Assembly: GCF_017991995.1 (NCBI RefSeq)
Contig: NZ_JAGOPN010000011.1
Span: forward strand, 1-64,000
Direction: 5' to 3'
DNA: 64,000 nt
Source of the DNA: Pseudacidovorax sp.
GTDB lineage: Bacteria > Pseudomonadota > Gammaproteobacteria > Burkholderiales > Burkholderiaceae_C
Shown here: positions 8,945-18,043 of the stretch, piece after piece
Numbering within the stretch: the first letter of the stretch is position 1
Layout of the letters: every line of letters begins with the position of its first letter
Notes under the pieces: generated by a model
Databases searched by the model: none
Told to the model about the DNA's origin: nothing
The model's input: the letters and a program-made list of their open reading frames with translations, nothing else
Made by a program: the position numbers and the translations under genes

Positions 8945-10246
8945 ATGAACGACGCCCTTTCCCACGCCCTCGAAGCCGCCATTGCGCGTTATGCGGCGCG
9001 CAATCCAACCAGCGCCCGCCTGCTCGACGAAGCGGCGACGGCCATGCCCGGCGGCAACACCCGAAGCGTGCTCTTTCACCCACCTTTCCCGCTCGCGATG
9101 AGCCGTGGCGAGGGTTGCCGCCTATGGGACGAGGACGGCCATGCCTACCTCGACGCTCTGGGGGAGTTCACCGCTGCCCTCTATGGCCACTCCAACCCGC
9201 ACATCCGTGCGGCCATCTCCGAAGCCCTGTCGGCGGGCCTGAACCTCTCGTCCCACACGGCGCGCGAGGCCGCGCTGGCCCGCGAGATCCAACGGCGGTT
9301 CCCCGGCATGGCGCTGCTGCGCTTCGCCAACTCGGGCACCGAGGCCAACCTGCTGGCGCTGGCTGCGGCCAAGGCCCACACCGGCCGCGGCAAGGTCGTG
9401 GTGTTCGAGGGTGCCTACCACGGCGGCGTCCTCACCTTCGGCGGCGGCCCCTCGCCCATGAACGTGCCGCACGACTTTGTCTTCGCGCGTTACAACGACC
9501 TGGGCAGCGTAGAGGCGTTGCTCGCCGCCCATGGCCCCGACGTGGCCGCCATCCTGGTCGAACCGATGCTCGGCGCCGGCGGCACGATCCCGGGTGACCC
9601 GGCCTTCCTGCGCGGCCTGCGCACGCTGGCTACTGCACACGGCGTGCAGCTCATCTTCGACGAGGTCATGACTTCGCGCCTGTCCTTCGGCGGACGCCAG
9701 GCGCTGCTGGGCATCGCGCCCGACCTGACCACGGCCGGCAAGTACCTGGGTGGCGGCCTGTCCTTCGGCGTCTTCGGCGGACGGGCCGAAATCATGGCCC
9801 GCTTCGACCCGCGCCGGCCCGATGCCCTGGCCCATGCCGGCACCTTCAACAACAACGTGCTGACCATGGCAGCCGGCCTGGCAGGACTGACGCAGGTACT
9901 GACGGCCGCGGCGCTCGATGTGCTCAACCGCCGCGGCGACGCGCTGCGCGAGCGCCTGAACGCCACGCTGGCGGACCAGGCCGTCGACATGCAGTTCACC
10001 GGTCTCGGCTCCCTGATGACCCTGCATGCCACGGCCCGGCCGGTGCGCTCGCCGGCCGACCTGGCGGGCACCGACGGCCGTGCCAAGGACCTGGTCTTCT
10101 TCGCCCTGCTCGAACGCGGCATCTTCATGGCCCGCCGCGGGATGATTGCGCTCTCGCTGCCCTTCGGCGACGCCGAATGCGACACGTTGGCCGCCGCCTT
10201 CGAGGACGTGGTCCTCACGCATCGCGACGTGCTTCCCCGGCGCTGA
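8945..10246 (+). CDS. class III PLP aminotransferase (glutamate-1-semialdehyde aminomutase-like)
   Basis: About 433 residues of fold-type I aminotransferase. Visible elements are the substrate/PLP loop GGNTRSVLFHPPFPL, the cofactor phosphate-binding NSGTEAN, EGAYHGG, the aspartate in LIFDEVMTSR, and the Schiff-base lysine in TAGKYLGGGLSFG. It resembles glutamate-1-semialdehyde 2,1-aminomutase but diverges enough that a catabolic aminotransferase is more likely than HemL. An ATG at 8909 would add 12 residues; 8945 is chosen because those residues are atypical. It stands alone, upstream of the sigma factor gene. Confidence 0.82.
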   Translation: MNDALSHALEAAIARYAARNPTSARLLDEAATAMPGGNTRSVLFHPPFPLAMSRGEGCRLWDEDGHAYLDALGEFTAALYGHSNPHIRAAISEALSAGLNLSSHTAREAALAREIQRRFPGMALLRFANSGTEANLLALAAAKAHTGRGKVVVFEGAYHGGVLTFGGGPSPMNVPHDFVFARYNDLGSVEALLAAHGPDVAAILVEPMLGAGGTIPGDPAFLRGLRTLATAHGVQLIFDEVMTSRLSFGGRQALLGIAPDLTTAGKYLGGGLSFGVFGGRAEIMARFDPRRPDALAHAGTFNNNVLTMAAGLAGLTQVLTAAALDVLNRRGDALRERLNATLADQAVDMQFTGLGSLMTLHATARPVRSPADLAGTDGRAKDLVFFALLERGIFMARRGMIALSLPFGDAECDTLAAAFEDVVLTHRDVLPRR

Positions 10247-10279
10247 GCGCATCCGTTCGGCAGCGCCCTCGCCACGACC

Positions 10280-10306
10280 TGTCACAAACGGCCCGTCCCA
10301 TCCGTC
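10280..10306 (+). promoter_or_regulatory. ECF41-type promoter of the sigma factor gene
   Basis: TGTCACA (10280-10286), 16 bases, then CGTC (10303-10306) matches the promoter pattern described for ECF41 sigma factors. The ATG follows only 8 bases after CGTC with no Shine-Dalgarno sequence, so the transcript is predicted to be leaderless or nearly so. Confidence 0.8.
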
Positions 10307-10314
10307 TGCCGGTC

Positions 10315-11235
10315 ATGAGCGACACGACCGACCTGTTCCTGCGCCTGCGGCCCCGGCTGCATGGCATCGCCTACCGCATGCTCGGCTCGCCCGCCGAGGC
10401 GGAGGACGTGGTGCAGGACGCCTGGCTGCGCTGGCAGTCCAGCCCGCACGATGCGCTCGAAAGCGCAGAGGCCTGGCTGGTCACCATCACCACGCGCCTG
10501 GCCATCGACCGGCTGCGCAGTGCCCAGCACCAGCGCGAGCACTATGTCGGCACCTGGCTGCCCGAGCCTCTGATGGCCGACGAAGGCGCCCCCTCGCCCG
10601 AGGCCCTGCTGGAGCGGGCCGACGACCTGTCGGTGGCCTTCCTCGCGGTGCTCGAACGCCTGGCCCCGGAGGCCCGTGCGGCCTTCCTGCTGCGCGAGGT
10701 CTTCGATGCGGGCTACGACGAGGTCGCCCGCACCCTGGGCAAGAGCGAGGCCGCCTGCCGGCAGATCGTGCACCGGGCCCGCAGCCAGTTGCAGGACGCA
10801 CGGCCCCGCCATCATGTGCCGCCCGAGCACCAGTTGCGCCTGCTGCGCGGCTTCGCCGACGCGGCCGCCAGCGGTCAGTTCGCCGACCTGCAGGCCTTGC
10901 TGGCCGAAGATGCGCAACTGGTCAGCGACGGCGGCGGCAAGGTGCCGAGCTTTGGCATTCCGCTCGTGGGGTCGCGCCGCATCGCCCAGCTCTACTGGGC
11001 CGTGCACCGGCGCCATGGCGCACGCGCGCGTTACGAGGTGATGGTGCTGAGCGGCCAGTGGAGCGTGCTGCGCTTCATCGACGAGGCGCTCGAATCGGCC
11101 CAGACCTTCCAGACCGACGGTCAGCGCATCCAGGTCGTCCATACCCAGCGCAATCCCGACAAGCTGGCCCGCATCGCCGCCGCACTGGGCCGGCCGCTGG
11201 CCGCTGTCACAGGGGCCGGGTCCCGCTCGTCTTGA
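10315..11235 (+). CDS. ECF41-family RNA polymerase sigma factor (SigJ-like)
   Basis: 306 residues. Sigma region 2 (about 5-75, YRMLGSPAEAEDVVQDAWLRW) and region 4 (about 105-160, LLREVFDAGYDEVARTLGKSEAACRQIVHRAR) are followed by a C-terminal SnoaL/NTF2-like extension (about 175-295), which defines ECF41. In that group the extension replaces an anti-sigma factor and modulates activity. The downstream carboxymuconolactone-decarboxylase-like gene is the usual ECF41 partner and target. Identical promoter motifs before both genes indicate autoregulation. Confidence 0.92.
   Translation: MSDTTDLFLRLRPRLHGIAYRMLGSPAEAEDVVQDAWLRWQSSPHDALESAEAWLVTITTRLAIDRLRSAQHQREHYVGTWLPEPLMADEGAPSPEALLERADDLSVAFLAVLERLAPEARAAFLLREVFDAGYDEVARTLGKSEAACRQIVHRARSQLQDARPRHHVPPEHQLRLLRGFADAAASGQFADLQALLAEDAQLVSDGGGKVPSFGIPLVGSRRIAQLYWAVHRRHGARARYEVMVLSGQWSVLRFIDEALESAQTFQTDGQRIQVVHTQRNPDKLARIAAALGRPLAAVTGAGSRSS
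11205..11231 (+). promoter_or_regulatory. ECF41-type promoter of the CMD-like gene
   Basis: TGTCACA (11205-11211), exactly 16 bases, CGTC (11228-11231). The element lies inside the last codons of the sigma factor gene and about 30 bases upstream of the next ATG. It repeats the motif and spacing at 10280-10306. Confidence 0.85.
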
Positions 11236-11259
11236 GGGTGTGTTCCACCCCTCTTCGAG

Positions 11260-11736
11260 ATGACCGCCATGACCCTGCACGACCAACCCCGACTCTCCTG
11301 GATGCGCATCGCGCCCAGGCCCTACCAGGCCATGATCGCCGCTGGCGCCACGCTGGCCGAGTCCTCCCTCGGCCCGGTGCTCATCGAGTTGATCAAGACC
11401 CGGGTCTCGCAGATCAACGGTTGCGCCTTCTGCCTCGACATGCATGTGCGCGACCTGCGCAAGCTGGGCGAGCCCTGGCAGCGAATCAACAGCCTGGCCA
11501 CCTGGCGCGACGCGCGCCTCTACACCGAACGGGAGCGCGCCGCGCTGGCCTGGGCCGAAGCCCTGACGCGCCTGCCCGATGGCCACGCAGGCCATGACGA
11601 GGTCTTCGACCACCTGCGTGCGCATCTCAGCGAGCAGGAGATCGTTGAGCTCAGCTGGGCCATCGCCCAGATCAACACCTGGAACCGCATGGCGGTCGGC
11701 ATGAGCGCACCCGTGCCGGCGCAGGACATCGCCTGA
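11260..11736 (+). CDS. AhpD/carboxymuconolactone decarboxylase-family protein
   Basis: 158 residues of the all-helical CMD/AhpD fold. The redox motif CAFCLDMH (CxxC plus histidine, about 47-54) is the peroxidase-type signature, suggesting an alkylhydroperoxidase-like role rather than ring decarboxylation. It is the standard target of the adjacent ECF41 sigma factor and has its own matching promoter. The second ATG at 11269 is an alternative start. The physiological substrate is unknown for this pairing. Confidence 0.9.
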   Translation: MTAMTLHDQPRLSWMRIAPRPYQAMIAAGATLAESSLGPVLIELIKTRVSQINGCAFCLDMHVRDLRKLGEPWQRINSLATWRDARLYTERERAALAWAEALTRLPDGHAGHDEVFDHLRAHLSEQEIVELSWAIAQINTWNRMAVGMSAPVPAQDIA

Positions 11737-11757
11737 GCCATTCCGCATGCGCGCGCC

Positions 11758-12600
11758 TCAGCGACTGCCGACCTGAAGACCGGTCACGAAATCGACGAAG
11801 GCCCGCAGCGGCGCGGGCATGAGCCGGCGCCCCGGGTAGTAGAGGAAGGGGCCGGAAAATGCGGGCCACCAAGGCTCGAGCACCGGCACGAGTTCACCGC
11901 GATCCAGGTACGGTTGCAGCCAGTCCTCGAAGAGGTAGACGATACCCAGGCCGGCCACTGCGGCGTGCACCGCCAGGTCTGCGCCGGCGCCCAGCGCCAC
12001 GGTCAACGGCCCCCGGGGCTGGATGCGCACCTGCTCGCCGTCGCGCTCGAACTCCCAGTCCGGCATCGCCCGTCCCGCGAAGCGGCCGCGCAGGCAGGCA
12101 TGCGCCAGAAGATCGCGCGGATGCAAGGGCAGTCCCGCGCGTGCGATATAGGCGGGGGATGCCGCGGTGGCCATGCGCTGGCGGCGCGGCCCGATGGGCA
12201 CCGCCACCATGTCCAGCGCCAGACGCTCCTCGTAGCGGATACCGGCGTCGTAGCCCTCCGCCACCAGGTCCACGAAGCGCTCCTCGACGACCACCTCCAG
12301 TTCGATGTCCGGAAAGGCCTGCAGGAAAGACGGCACGATGTGCGGCAGCACCAGACGCGAAGCACTGGCCGGAACGTTCAGCCGCAGCGGACCGGCCGGC
12401 CGCTCGCGGAACAGGTTGACCGCGTCCAGCGCGGCTTCCACCTCCGCGAGGGCGGGCCCCAGACGCTCCAGCAGACGGGCACCGGCCTCGGTGGGCGCGA
12501 CGGTGCGCGTCGTGCGGTTGAGCAGGCGCATGCCCAGGCGTAACTCCAGCCGGCGCAGCGCCTCGCTGAGCTGCGAAGCGCTGGCGCCCGTCACCGCATG
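11758..12600 (-). pseudogene. LysR-family regulator lacking its N-terminus
   Basis: Reading from 12600, the frame begins HAVTGASASQLSEALRRLE, which is the middle of a LysR winged-helix domain, and continues through a complete effector-binding domain to LQVGSR. The first 25-30 residues, including the start codon and first helix, are absent. In their place lies the truncated 5' end of the divergent aldo/keto reductase gene. The frame stays open upstream only as antisense of that gene. Normally this type of LysR gene is divergent from the enzyme it controls. It is most likely non-functional unless translated from the GTG at 12594. Confidence 0.8.
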
Positions 12601-13404
12601 GGCTACGGCGCCATGCAGCTCGCGGGTCCCGGCGTCTTCGGCCCCCCGCGCGATCGGGACAGCGCCCTGGCCGTGCTGCGCGAAGCCGTCGAGGCCGGCG
12701 TCGACCACATCGACACCAGCGATTTCTACGGTCCCCACGTGACCAACCAGCTGATCCGCGAGGCCCTGCATCCCTACCGGGACGATCTGACGCTGGTGAC
12801 CAAGGTCGGCGCGTGTCGCGGCCCCCAGGGCGAGTGGGAGGTCGCCAGTTCGCCCGAAGCCCTGACTTCGGCCGTCCACGACAATCTCAGGAACCTCGGC
12901 CTCGACGTTCTGGAGGTGGTCAACCTGCGCCTCATGTTCTCGGTGGAAGGCCCGGCCGACGACGACATCGAGCCCGCACTCGCTACCCTCGCTGAGCTGC
13001 GACAGCGCGGTCTGATCCGCCACCTGGGGCTGAGCAACGCCACGCCTGCCCAGGTGCGCGCCGCCCGAGCGATGGTGCCCATCGTGTGCGTGCAGAACCA
13101 CTACAACCTCGTCCATCGCCAGGACGACGCGCTGGTGGATGAACTGGCCCGCTTGGGTATCGGCTACACGCCCTTCTTTCCACTCGGCGGCTTCACGCCG
13201 CTGCAGTCCGGAAAGTTGGACGCGGTGGCCCGTCAGCTGGACGCCACGCCGATGCAGACGGCCCTGGCCTGGCTGCGCCAGCGCTCGCCCAACATCCTGT
13301 TGATCCCGGGCACGTCGTCCGTCGTGCACCTGCGCCAGAACCTGGCCAGCGTCGATCTCGTTTCGCCATCGCAGCAGCTGGCCGTGCTGGATGATGGGCT
13401 CTGA
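12598..13404 (+). CDS. aldo/keto reductase, N-terminally shortened
   Basis: 268 residues of an NADPH-dependent aldo/keto reductase barrel. The catalytic tetrad is visible: Asp and Tyr in DTSDFYG, Lys in TKVG, His in QNHYN. Cofactor residues near the C-terminus (IPGTSSVVHLRQN) are present. Homologues normally carry 15-25 further N-terminal residues before RLGYGAMQLAGPG; here the codons before the ATG do not encode them and no ribosome site is present. The deletion joining it to the LysR remnant removed the shared promoter, so expression and folding are doubtful. Confidence 0.75.
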   Translation: MGYGAMQLAGPGVFGPPRDRDSALAVLREAVEAGVDHIDTSDFYGPHVTNQLIREALHPYRDDLTLVTKVGACRGPQGEWEVASSPEALTSAVHDNLRNLGLDVLEVVNLRLMFSVEGPADDDIEPALATLAELRQRGLIRHLGLSNATPAQVRAARAMVPIVCVQNHYNLVHRQDDALVDELARLGIGYTPFFPLGGFTPLQSGKLDAVARQLDATPMQTALAWLRQRSPNILLIPGTSSVVHLRQNLASVDLVSPSQQLAVLDDGL

Positions 13405-13422
13405 GCCGCCGCCGTGCACCGC

Positions 13423-14127
13423 TCAGCGGGCCGGCACCGTCATCCAGCGGCCCAGGGCCTGCAGGCCGGGCGGTGTGACCGCGAGCGAGCGCTCGCCGTC
13501 GCGTCGGCGCAGCCAGCCGGCGTCCAGGCAATGGCGCAGCAGCGCATTGGCCAACGGGCCCGCCAGATGATCGCGGCGTTCCGACCAATCCAGGCATGGC
13601 TTGGCGATGGCGGCGTCGGCCGGCTTCGCCTCCAGCCCATCCAGCTTCACGCCCATGGCCACCAGCGCCTCACGGCCCGCCGCAGTCAGGCCGTAGCCGC
13701 CGGGCACGCTGCGCAGCCAGCCCTGCCGCAGCATCGCGTCCAGCATCTGCACGCCCAGGCGTCCGGCCAGATGGCCGTAGCAGCTGCGCGCACAGCGCAG
13801 GCGCAGCCGCGCCGGGCTGGACCAGGCCCGCGCGCGGCCTTCGCGCTCGGCCACCAGCGCCAGCGCCTCCAACACGCGCAGGATGTCCTCGCCCGCGAGC
13901 CGGAAGTAACGGTGACGGCCGCGCACCTCGGCCGTCACCAGGCCTTCGGCCTCCAGCCGGGCCAGGTGGCCGCTGGCAGTGGAGGCGGCCACGCCGGCCG
14001 TGCGCGCCAGTTCGCCGGCGCTGGCCAGGTCGCCGCCCATCAGGTAGGTCAGCATACGGGCGCGGGCGGGCTCCGCGATCTGGGCCGCGACCCGGGCGAT
14101 GCGGGGTTCGTCGGTGGGGGAGGTCAT
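13423..14127 (-). CDS. ArsR-family winged-helix regulator
   Basis: 234 residues. An ArsR helix-turn-helix (about 8-85, AGELARTAGVAASTASGHLARLEAEGLVTAEVRGRHRYFRL) is followed by a long C-terminal part containing a second winged-helix-like stretch. Metal-binding cysteines typical of ArsR/SmtB are absent from the DNA-binding part; two cysteines (LRCARSCYGHL) lie in the extension. It is last in an operon with two small ferredoxin-fold monooxygenase-like proteins and presumably represses it, possibly in response to their organic substrate. Confidence 0.88.
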   Translation of the reverse strand: MTSPTDEPRIARVAAQIAEPARARMLTYLMGGDLASAGELARTAGVAASTASGHLARLEAEGLVTAEVRGRHRYFRLAGEDILRVLEALALVAEREGRARAWSSPARLRLRCARSCYGHLAGRLGVQMLDAMLRQGWLRSVPGGYGLTAAGREALVAMGVKLDGLEAKPADAAIAKPCLDWSERRDHLAGPLANALLRHCLDAGWLRRRDGERSLAVTPPGLQALGRWMTVPAR

Positions 14128-14139
14128 CCTGCGATCTTC

Positions 14140-14520
14140 TCAGCGCACGGCGTCGTGCGCGTCGTGCATGGGGGGCACGTGGTGCGCCTCGCGGGAGTCC
14201 GCCGGCGCCTCGGCACGTTCGTCGAGTCCGTAATCCCGCAGCACCTGGGCCACGCGCAGCCGGTAGCCGCGGAACAGGCCGCCTCGCCCGGCCTGCTGCG
14301 CGCCGCGGTGGGCAGGCCGGCTTCGCCATTGCCGCACGGCGTCCTCGTCCCGCCAGAAGCTCAGCGACAGCAGCTTGCCGGGCACCGACAGGCTCTGGAA
14401 GCGCTCCACGGCAATGAATCCGTCGATGCCGCGCAGTTCCTCCGCCAGCCCTGCGGCGATCCTCAGGTACTGGTCCGTGCGGCCGTCCTGCGGCTCGACC
14501 TCGAAGAGGACGGCGATCAC
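14140..14520 (-). CDS. antibiotic biosynthesis monooxygenase (ABM) domain protein
   Basis: 126 residues starting at a GTG ([14 protein letters not shown]). The ABM ferredoxin-like fold occupies about 2-100, with [17 protein letters not shown] and [17 protein letters not shown] as typical strands and helix. A His/Asp-rich tail ([11 protein letters not shown]) follows. The GTGA start overlaps the stop of the upstream NIPSNAP gene by 4 bases, fixing the start and indicating coupling. ABM proteins include quinol monooxygenases and heme-degrading enzymes; no heme-ligand pattern is evident. Confidence 0.85.
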   Translation of the reverse strand: MIAVLFEVEPQDGRTDQYLRIAAGLAEELRGIDGFIAVERFQSLSVPGKLLSLSFWRDEDAVRQWRSRPAHRGAQQAGRGGLFRGYRLRVAQVLRDYGLDERAEAPADSREAHHVPPMHDAHDAVR

Positions 14521-14876
14521 GCCGCCGCTCCCGCGGCAGGCGGCGGCAGCTCGGCCGGCCGCAGCCACGCCTCGGGCACGACCTCCAGGAAGCGCCGCTC
14601 CTCCCGCAGGATGAAGCGCTCGCGCTGGGCATGGGCAAAGTTGGCGCGGCCCTCGGCATCGTCGCGCAGGCGGGCACGGTAGGCCTCGTAGGCGGCCAGG
14701 CTGTCGAAGGCGACCAGGCCCCAGGCCTCGACATTGGAGCCCTCGTGCGGCAGGAAGTAGCCCAGCAGGTGGCCGCCGCAGCGGGGAATGATGCGGCCCC
14801 AGGCCTGGGCATAGAGGCGGAAAGCCTCCTTCTGGAAGGGGTCGATCTCGTAGCGGATGAAGCAGGTGAGGGTCAT
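14517..14876 (-). CDS. NIPSNAP family protein
   Basis: 119 residues with the NIPSNAP dimeric alpha/beta-barrel pattern: [70 protein letters not shown] with spaced strands and helices. Function of bacterial NIPSNAP proteins is not settled. It is first in the operon and translationally coupled to the ABM gene. An in-frame ATG at 14888 would add four residues. Confidence 0.85.
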   Translation of the reverse strand: MTLTCFIRYEIDPFQKEAFRLYAQAWGRIIPRCGGHLLGYFLPHEGSNVEAWGLVAFDSLAAYEAYRARLRDDAEGRANFAHAQRERFILREERRFLEVVPEAWLRPAELPPPAAGAAA

Positions 14877-14977
14877 GGGCGCTTGCATTGAAGAAGTGGC
14901 CCGAGCGTAGGCGCCGCCTGCCGCGCGATGCTTCGGGCTGGGCCGAAGCATCGCGCGTACACCGGGGCAGCGTCCGT

Positions 14978-17900
14978 TCAGGCCGGCCGGCGCAGCCGCC
15001 GCAGCAGCCACTGGAGCAGATCGTCCACGCAGGTGAACACCACCGGCACCACAAGCAGGCTCAGCACGGTGGATGTCAGCAGCCCGCCGATGACCACGAT
15101 GGCCATCGGTTGGCGGAAGCTCGGCTCGGCCCCCACGCCCAGGGCATTGGGCAGCATGCCGGCGCCCATGGCGATGGTGGTCATGACGATGGGGCGGGCC
15201 CGCTTGCGGCAGGCGTCCAGGATGGCATCGCGGCGGCGGGTGCCGGGCGTGCGCCGGGCCACGACCGCGTACTCCACGAGCAGGATCGAATTCTTGGTGA
15301 CGACACCCATGAGCATCAGCACGCCGATGACCGCTGGCATCGAGAAAGCCTGTCCCGACGCCCACAGCGCGGCCACGGCCCCGGCCAGGGCCAGCGGCAG
15401 GGCCGACAGGATGGTGACCGGCTGGAGGAAATCATGGAACAGCAGCACCAGCACCGCCCAGACGCAGAAGATGCCGATGGCCATCGCGGTGCCGAAGCTC
15501 TGGAAGAGCTCGCCCATGCGTTGCAGCTCGCCCGACTGCACCTGCCGAACGCCCGCCGGCAGTTCGCGCAGCGCGGAAAGCTGCATCGCCTCGTGTTGCA
15601 CATCGCCGATGGCGCGGCCAGCCAGCTCCACGGTGAGCGTGACATTGCGCGAGCGATCGATCCGGTCGATCTGCGCCGGTCCGCCCCCGATGGACAGGTC
15701 GGCCACGGTACCCACGGTCACCGGCCCATCGCGGCCGCTCACGCGCAGGCGTGACATGGCGTCCAGGTCGTCCCGCAAGGCGCTGTCCATGCGCACCCGG
15801 ATCGAGACCTGCCGCTGCGGCAGGTTCAGCTTGGGCAGCGCGGTGGCGTAGTCCCCGTAGGTGGACAGCCGCACCGCCTCCGCAATCGCCTCGGTGCTGA
15901 CACCGTAGGCTGCGGCGCGGGCCGCATCGGGCCGGACCTGGATCTCGGGCCGCTCCAGCGCCGCCGAAGAGGTGATGTTGCCGATGCCGTGCAACGTGCG
16001 CAACTGGCCTTCGAGGCGGTCCGCAGCCTTCGACAGCGCTATCGGATCGTCGCTTGCCAGCGTGATCTGCATGCTTTCCCCGTTGCCGCCCGAACCGATG
16101 GAGACGCGTGCGCCGGCCAGTGCCTGCAGCTTCGTGCGCAGCAGCGTCTCCAGCTCGGACTGCTTGAGCGCACGTTCGCCGCGATCGGCCAGGGTCACGG
16201 TCAGTGTGGCGCTGGCGACATCCGCCACCGCGCTGCTTCCCATGCCACCGGTGCTGGCGGCCGTGCCCGCGGAGGTGAACACGCCGGACACACCCGGGAC
16301 CTCCCGGATCAGGGTCGACGCCCGCAGCGCTGCCTGGCGGGTGTCGTCCAGCGAACTGCCGGGCGGCAGCGTCAGCGAGACCTGCGTCTGCGACCGGTCC
16401 TGCGCCGGCATGAAGCCAGTGGGCAGCCACAGCGCCAGCGCCAGTGCGGCCGCGAAGAAGAGGGCCGCTGCCAGCAGGGTCGCCTTCCTGTGCGCCAGCG
16501 CTGCGGACGCCCAGCCGAGGTAGCGCCGCATCAGACGGCCGTCGGCGACGTGGCTGGCCGTGCCGCCCGCCACCGGCCTGAGCATGTAGGCTGCCATCAT
16601 CGGCGTGAGCAAGCGCGCCACCAGCAGCGAGGCCAGCACCGCCACTGACGCCGTGACGCCGAACTGCCGGAAGATCAGCCCCGGAATGCCACCCATGAAG
16701 GCCGTGGGCAGGAAGACGGCCACCAGCGTGAAGGTGGTGGCGATCACCGCCAGGCCGATCTCGTCGGCCGCCTCCATGGCCGCCTGGTAGGGCGTCTTGC
16801 CCATGCGCAGGTGGCGCTCGATGTTCTCCACCTCGACGATGGCATCGTCCACCAGGATGCCGATGACCAGCGACAGCGACAGCAGCGTGACGGTGTTGAG
16901 CGAGTAGCCCAGCAGGTACATGGCCCCGAAGGTGGGCAGGATCGACAGCGGCAGCGCGGTGGCGGAAATCAGCGTCGCGCGCCGGTCGCGCAGGAAGGCC
17001 CACACCACCACGACGGCCAGCAGCGCACCCTCGACCAGCAGTTGCATCGACCCCTCGTAGTTGTCCTGGATCGCCGCCACCGCATTGCTTGCCTCGCGGA
17101 TCGACACCTGCGCATGCGCCGCCGAGAAGGCATCCATGGCCTGTCTGACGTCGTGCACGACGCCGACGTCCGAGTAGCCTTTCGAGCGTTTGACCTGGAA
17201 GGCGATCGCCGGGCGGCCATCGCGGAAGGCCAGCGTGCTGCGTTCGGCATGGTGGTCGCTGACCCGCGCGATCTCGTCCAGCCGAAGCCTTCGGCCGTCG
17301 GCCAACGGAATGCTGAGCTCCGCGAGTTCCGCGGCCGTGCCCACCGTCGCGATGGTGTGGGTCGACTGACGTTGCCCGCCGACACCGCCCAGCCCGCCCG
17401 AGCTTTCGCGCTGCACGGCGGCGATCTGCGCCGACACGGTCGATGCGGTCACGCCGAGGCCGGCCATGCGCACCGGATCGAGCTCGACCAGCACCTCGCG
17501 GTCCACCCCGCCGAGGCGCGACACCGAGGCCACGCCCTTGACCGACAGCAGCACCTTGGCGATGTCGTTGTCGATGAACCAGGACAGGTCCTGCTCGTCC
17601 ATGTGTGGCGCCTCGGCCGTGAAGGTGAGCAGCGCCCCAGAGGCCGTCGTCACCTTGGCCACCGTGGGCGAGGCCATGCCCGCCGGCAGGTCGGCGCGGG
17701 CGCTGTCGACCGCGTTGCGCACCTCGCTCAGCGCCTCCTCCACGTTCTTGGCCAGGTCGAAGCTCACGCTGATCGTGGCGACGCCCTCGGTCAGCGTGGT
17801 CGTGATGTGGTCCAGCAGCGACAGCGAGGCCAGCTTGTCCTCGATCTTGCGGGCGACGTCGGTCTCCAGCTGCGACGGCGCCGCGCCCTCGAGGCTGGCC

Positions 17901-18043
17901 GTCACCGTGACGGTAGGCAGCTCCATGTCCGGGAAGTCCTGGATCTGCAGCCGGCTGAAGGCCAGCAGCCCGAGCACGGTGAGCAGGACGAAGAGCAGGA
18001 CGGCGGGGACCGGGTTTCGGATGGACCAGGCGGAGACATTCAT
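14978..18043 (-). CDS. RND multidrug efflux permease
   Basis: 1021 residues, the full length of an HAE1/AcrB-MdtB-like inner-membrane transporter: TM1 at about 10-27, two large periplasmic loops, and 11 further membrane segments. The proton-relay aspartates are present ([18 protein letters not shown]), as is the conserved [23 protein letters not shown] segment. Its start overlaps the adaptor stop by 4 bases (ATGA). It forms a three-gene operon with an adaptor and an outer-membrane channel and is divergent from a two-component system. Substrate unknown. Confidence 0.95.
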   Translation of the reverse strand: MNVSAWSIRNPVPAVLLFVLLTVLGLLAFSRLQIQDFPDMELPTVTVTASLEGAAPSQLETDVARKIEDKLASLSLLDHITTTLTEGVATISVSFDLAKNVEEALSEVRNAVDSARADLPAGMASPTVAKVTTASGALLTFTAEAPHMDEQDLSWFIDNDIAKVLLSVKGVASVSRLGGVDREVLVELDPVRMAGLGVTASTVSAQIAAVQRESSGGLGGVGGQRQSTHTIATVGTAAELAELSIPLADGRRLRLDEIARVSDHHAERSTLAFRDGRPAIAFQVKRSKGYSDVGVVHDVRQAMDAFSAAHAQVSIREASNAVAAIQDNYEGSMQLLVEGALLAVVVVWAFLRDRRATLISATALPLSILPTFGAMYLLGYSLNTVTLLSLSLVIGILVDDAIVEVENIERHLRMGKTPYQAAMEAADEIGLAVIATTFTLVAVFLPTAFMGGIPGLIFRQFGVTASVAVLASLLVARLLTPMMAAYMLRPVAGGTASHVADGRLMRRYLGWASAALAHRKATLLAAALFFAAALALALWLPTGFMPAQDRSQTQVSLTLPPGSSLDDTRQAALRASTLIREVPGVSGVFTSAGTAASTGGMGSSAVADVASATLTVTLADRGERALKQSELETLLRTKLQALAGARVSIGSGGNGESMQITLASDDPIALSKAADRLEGQLRTLHGIGNITSSAALERPEIQVRPDAARAAAYGVSTEAIAEAVRLSTYGDYATALPKLNLPQRQVSIRVRMDSALRDDLDAMSRLRVSGRDGPVTVGTVADLSIGGGPAQIDRIDRSRNVTLTVELAGRAIGDVQHEAMQLSALRELPAGVRQVQSGELQRMGELFQSFGTAMAIGIFCVWAVLVLLFHDFLQPVTILSALPLALAGAVAALWASGQAFSMPAVIGVLMLMGVVTKNSILLVEYAVVARRTPGTRRRDAILDACRKRARPIVMTTIAMGAGMLPNALGVGAEPSFRQPMAIVVIGGLLTSTVLSLLVVPVVFTCVDDLLQWLLRRLRRPA

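Noticed and set aside
12601-13419. Upstream extension of the LysR frame to a 553-residue protein
   Set aside because: The added 270 residues are antisense of the aldo/keto reductase and have low-complexity His/Gln/Gly-rich composition; it is a shadow of GC-rich codon bias.
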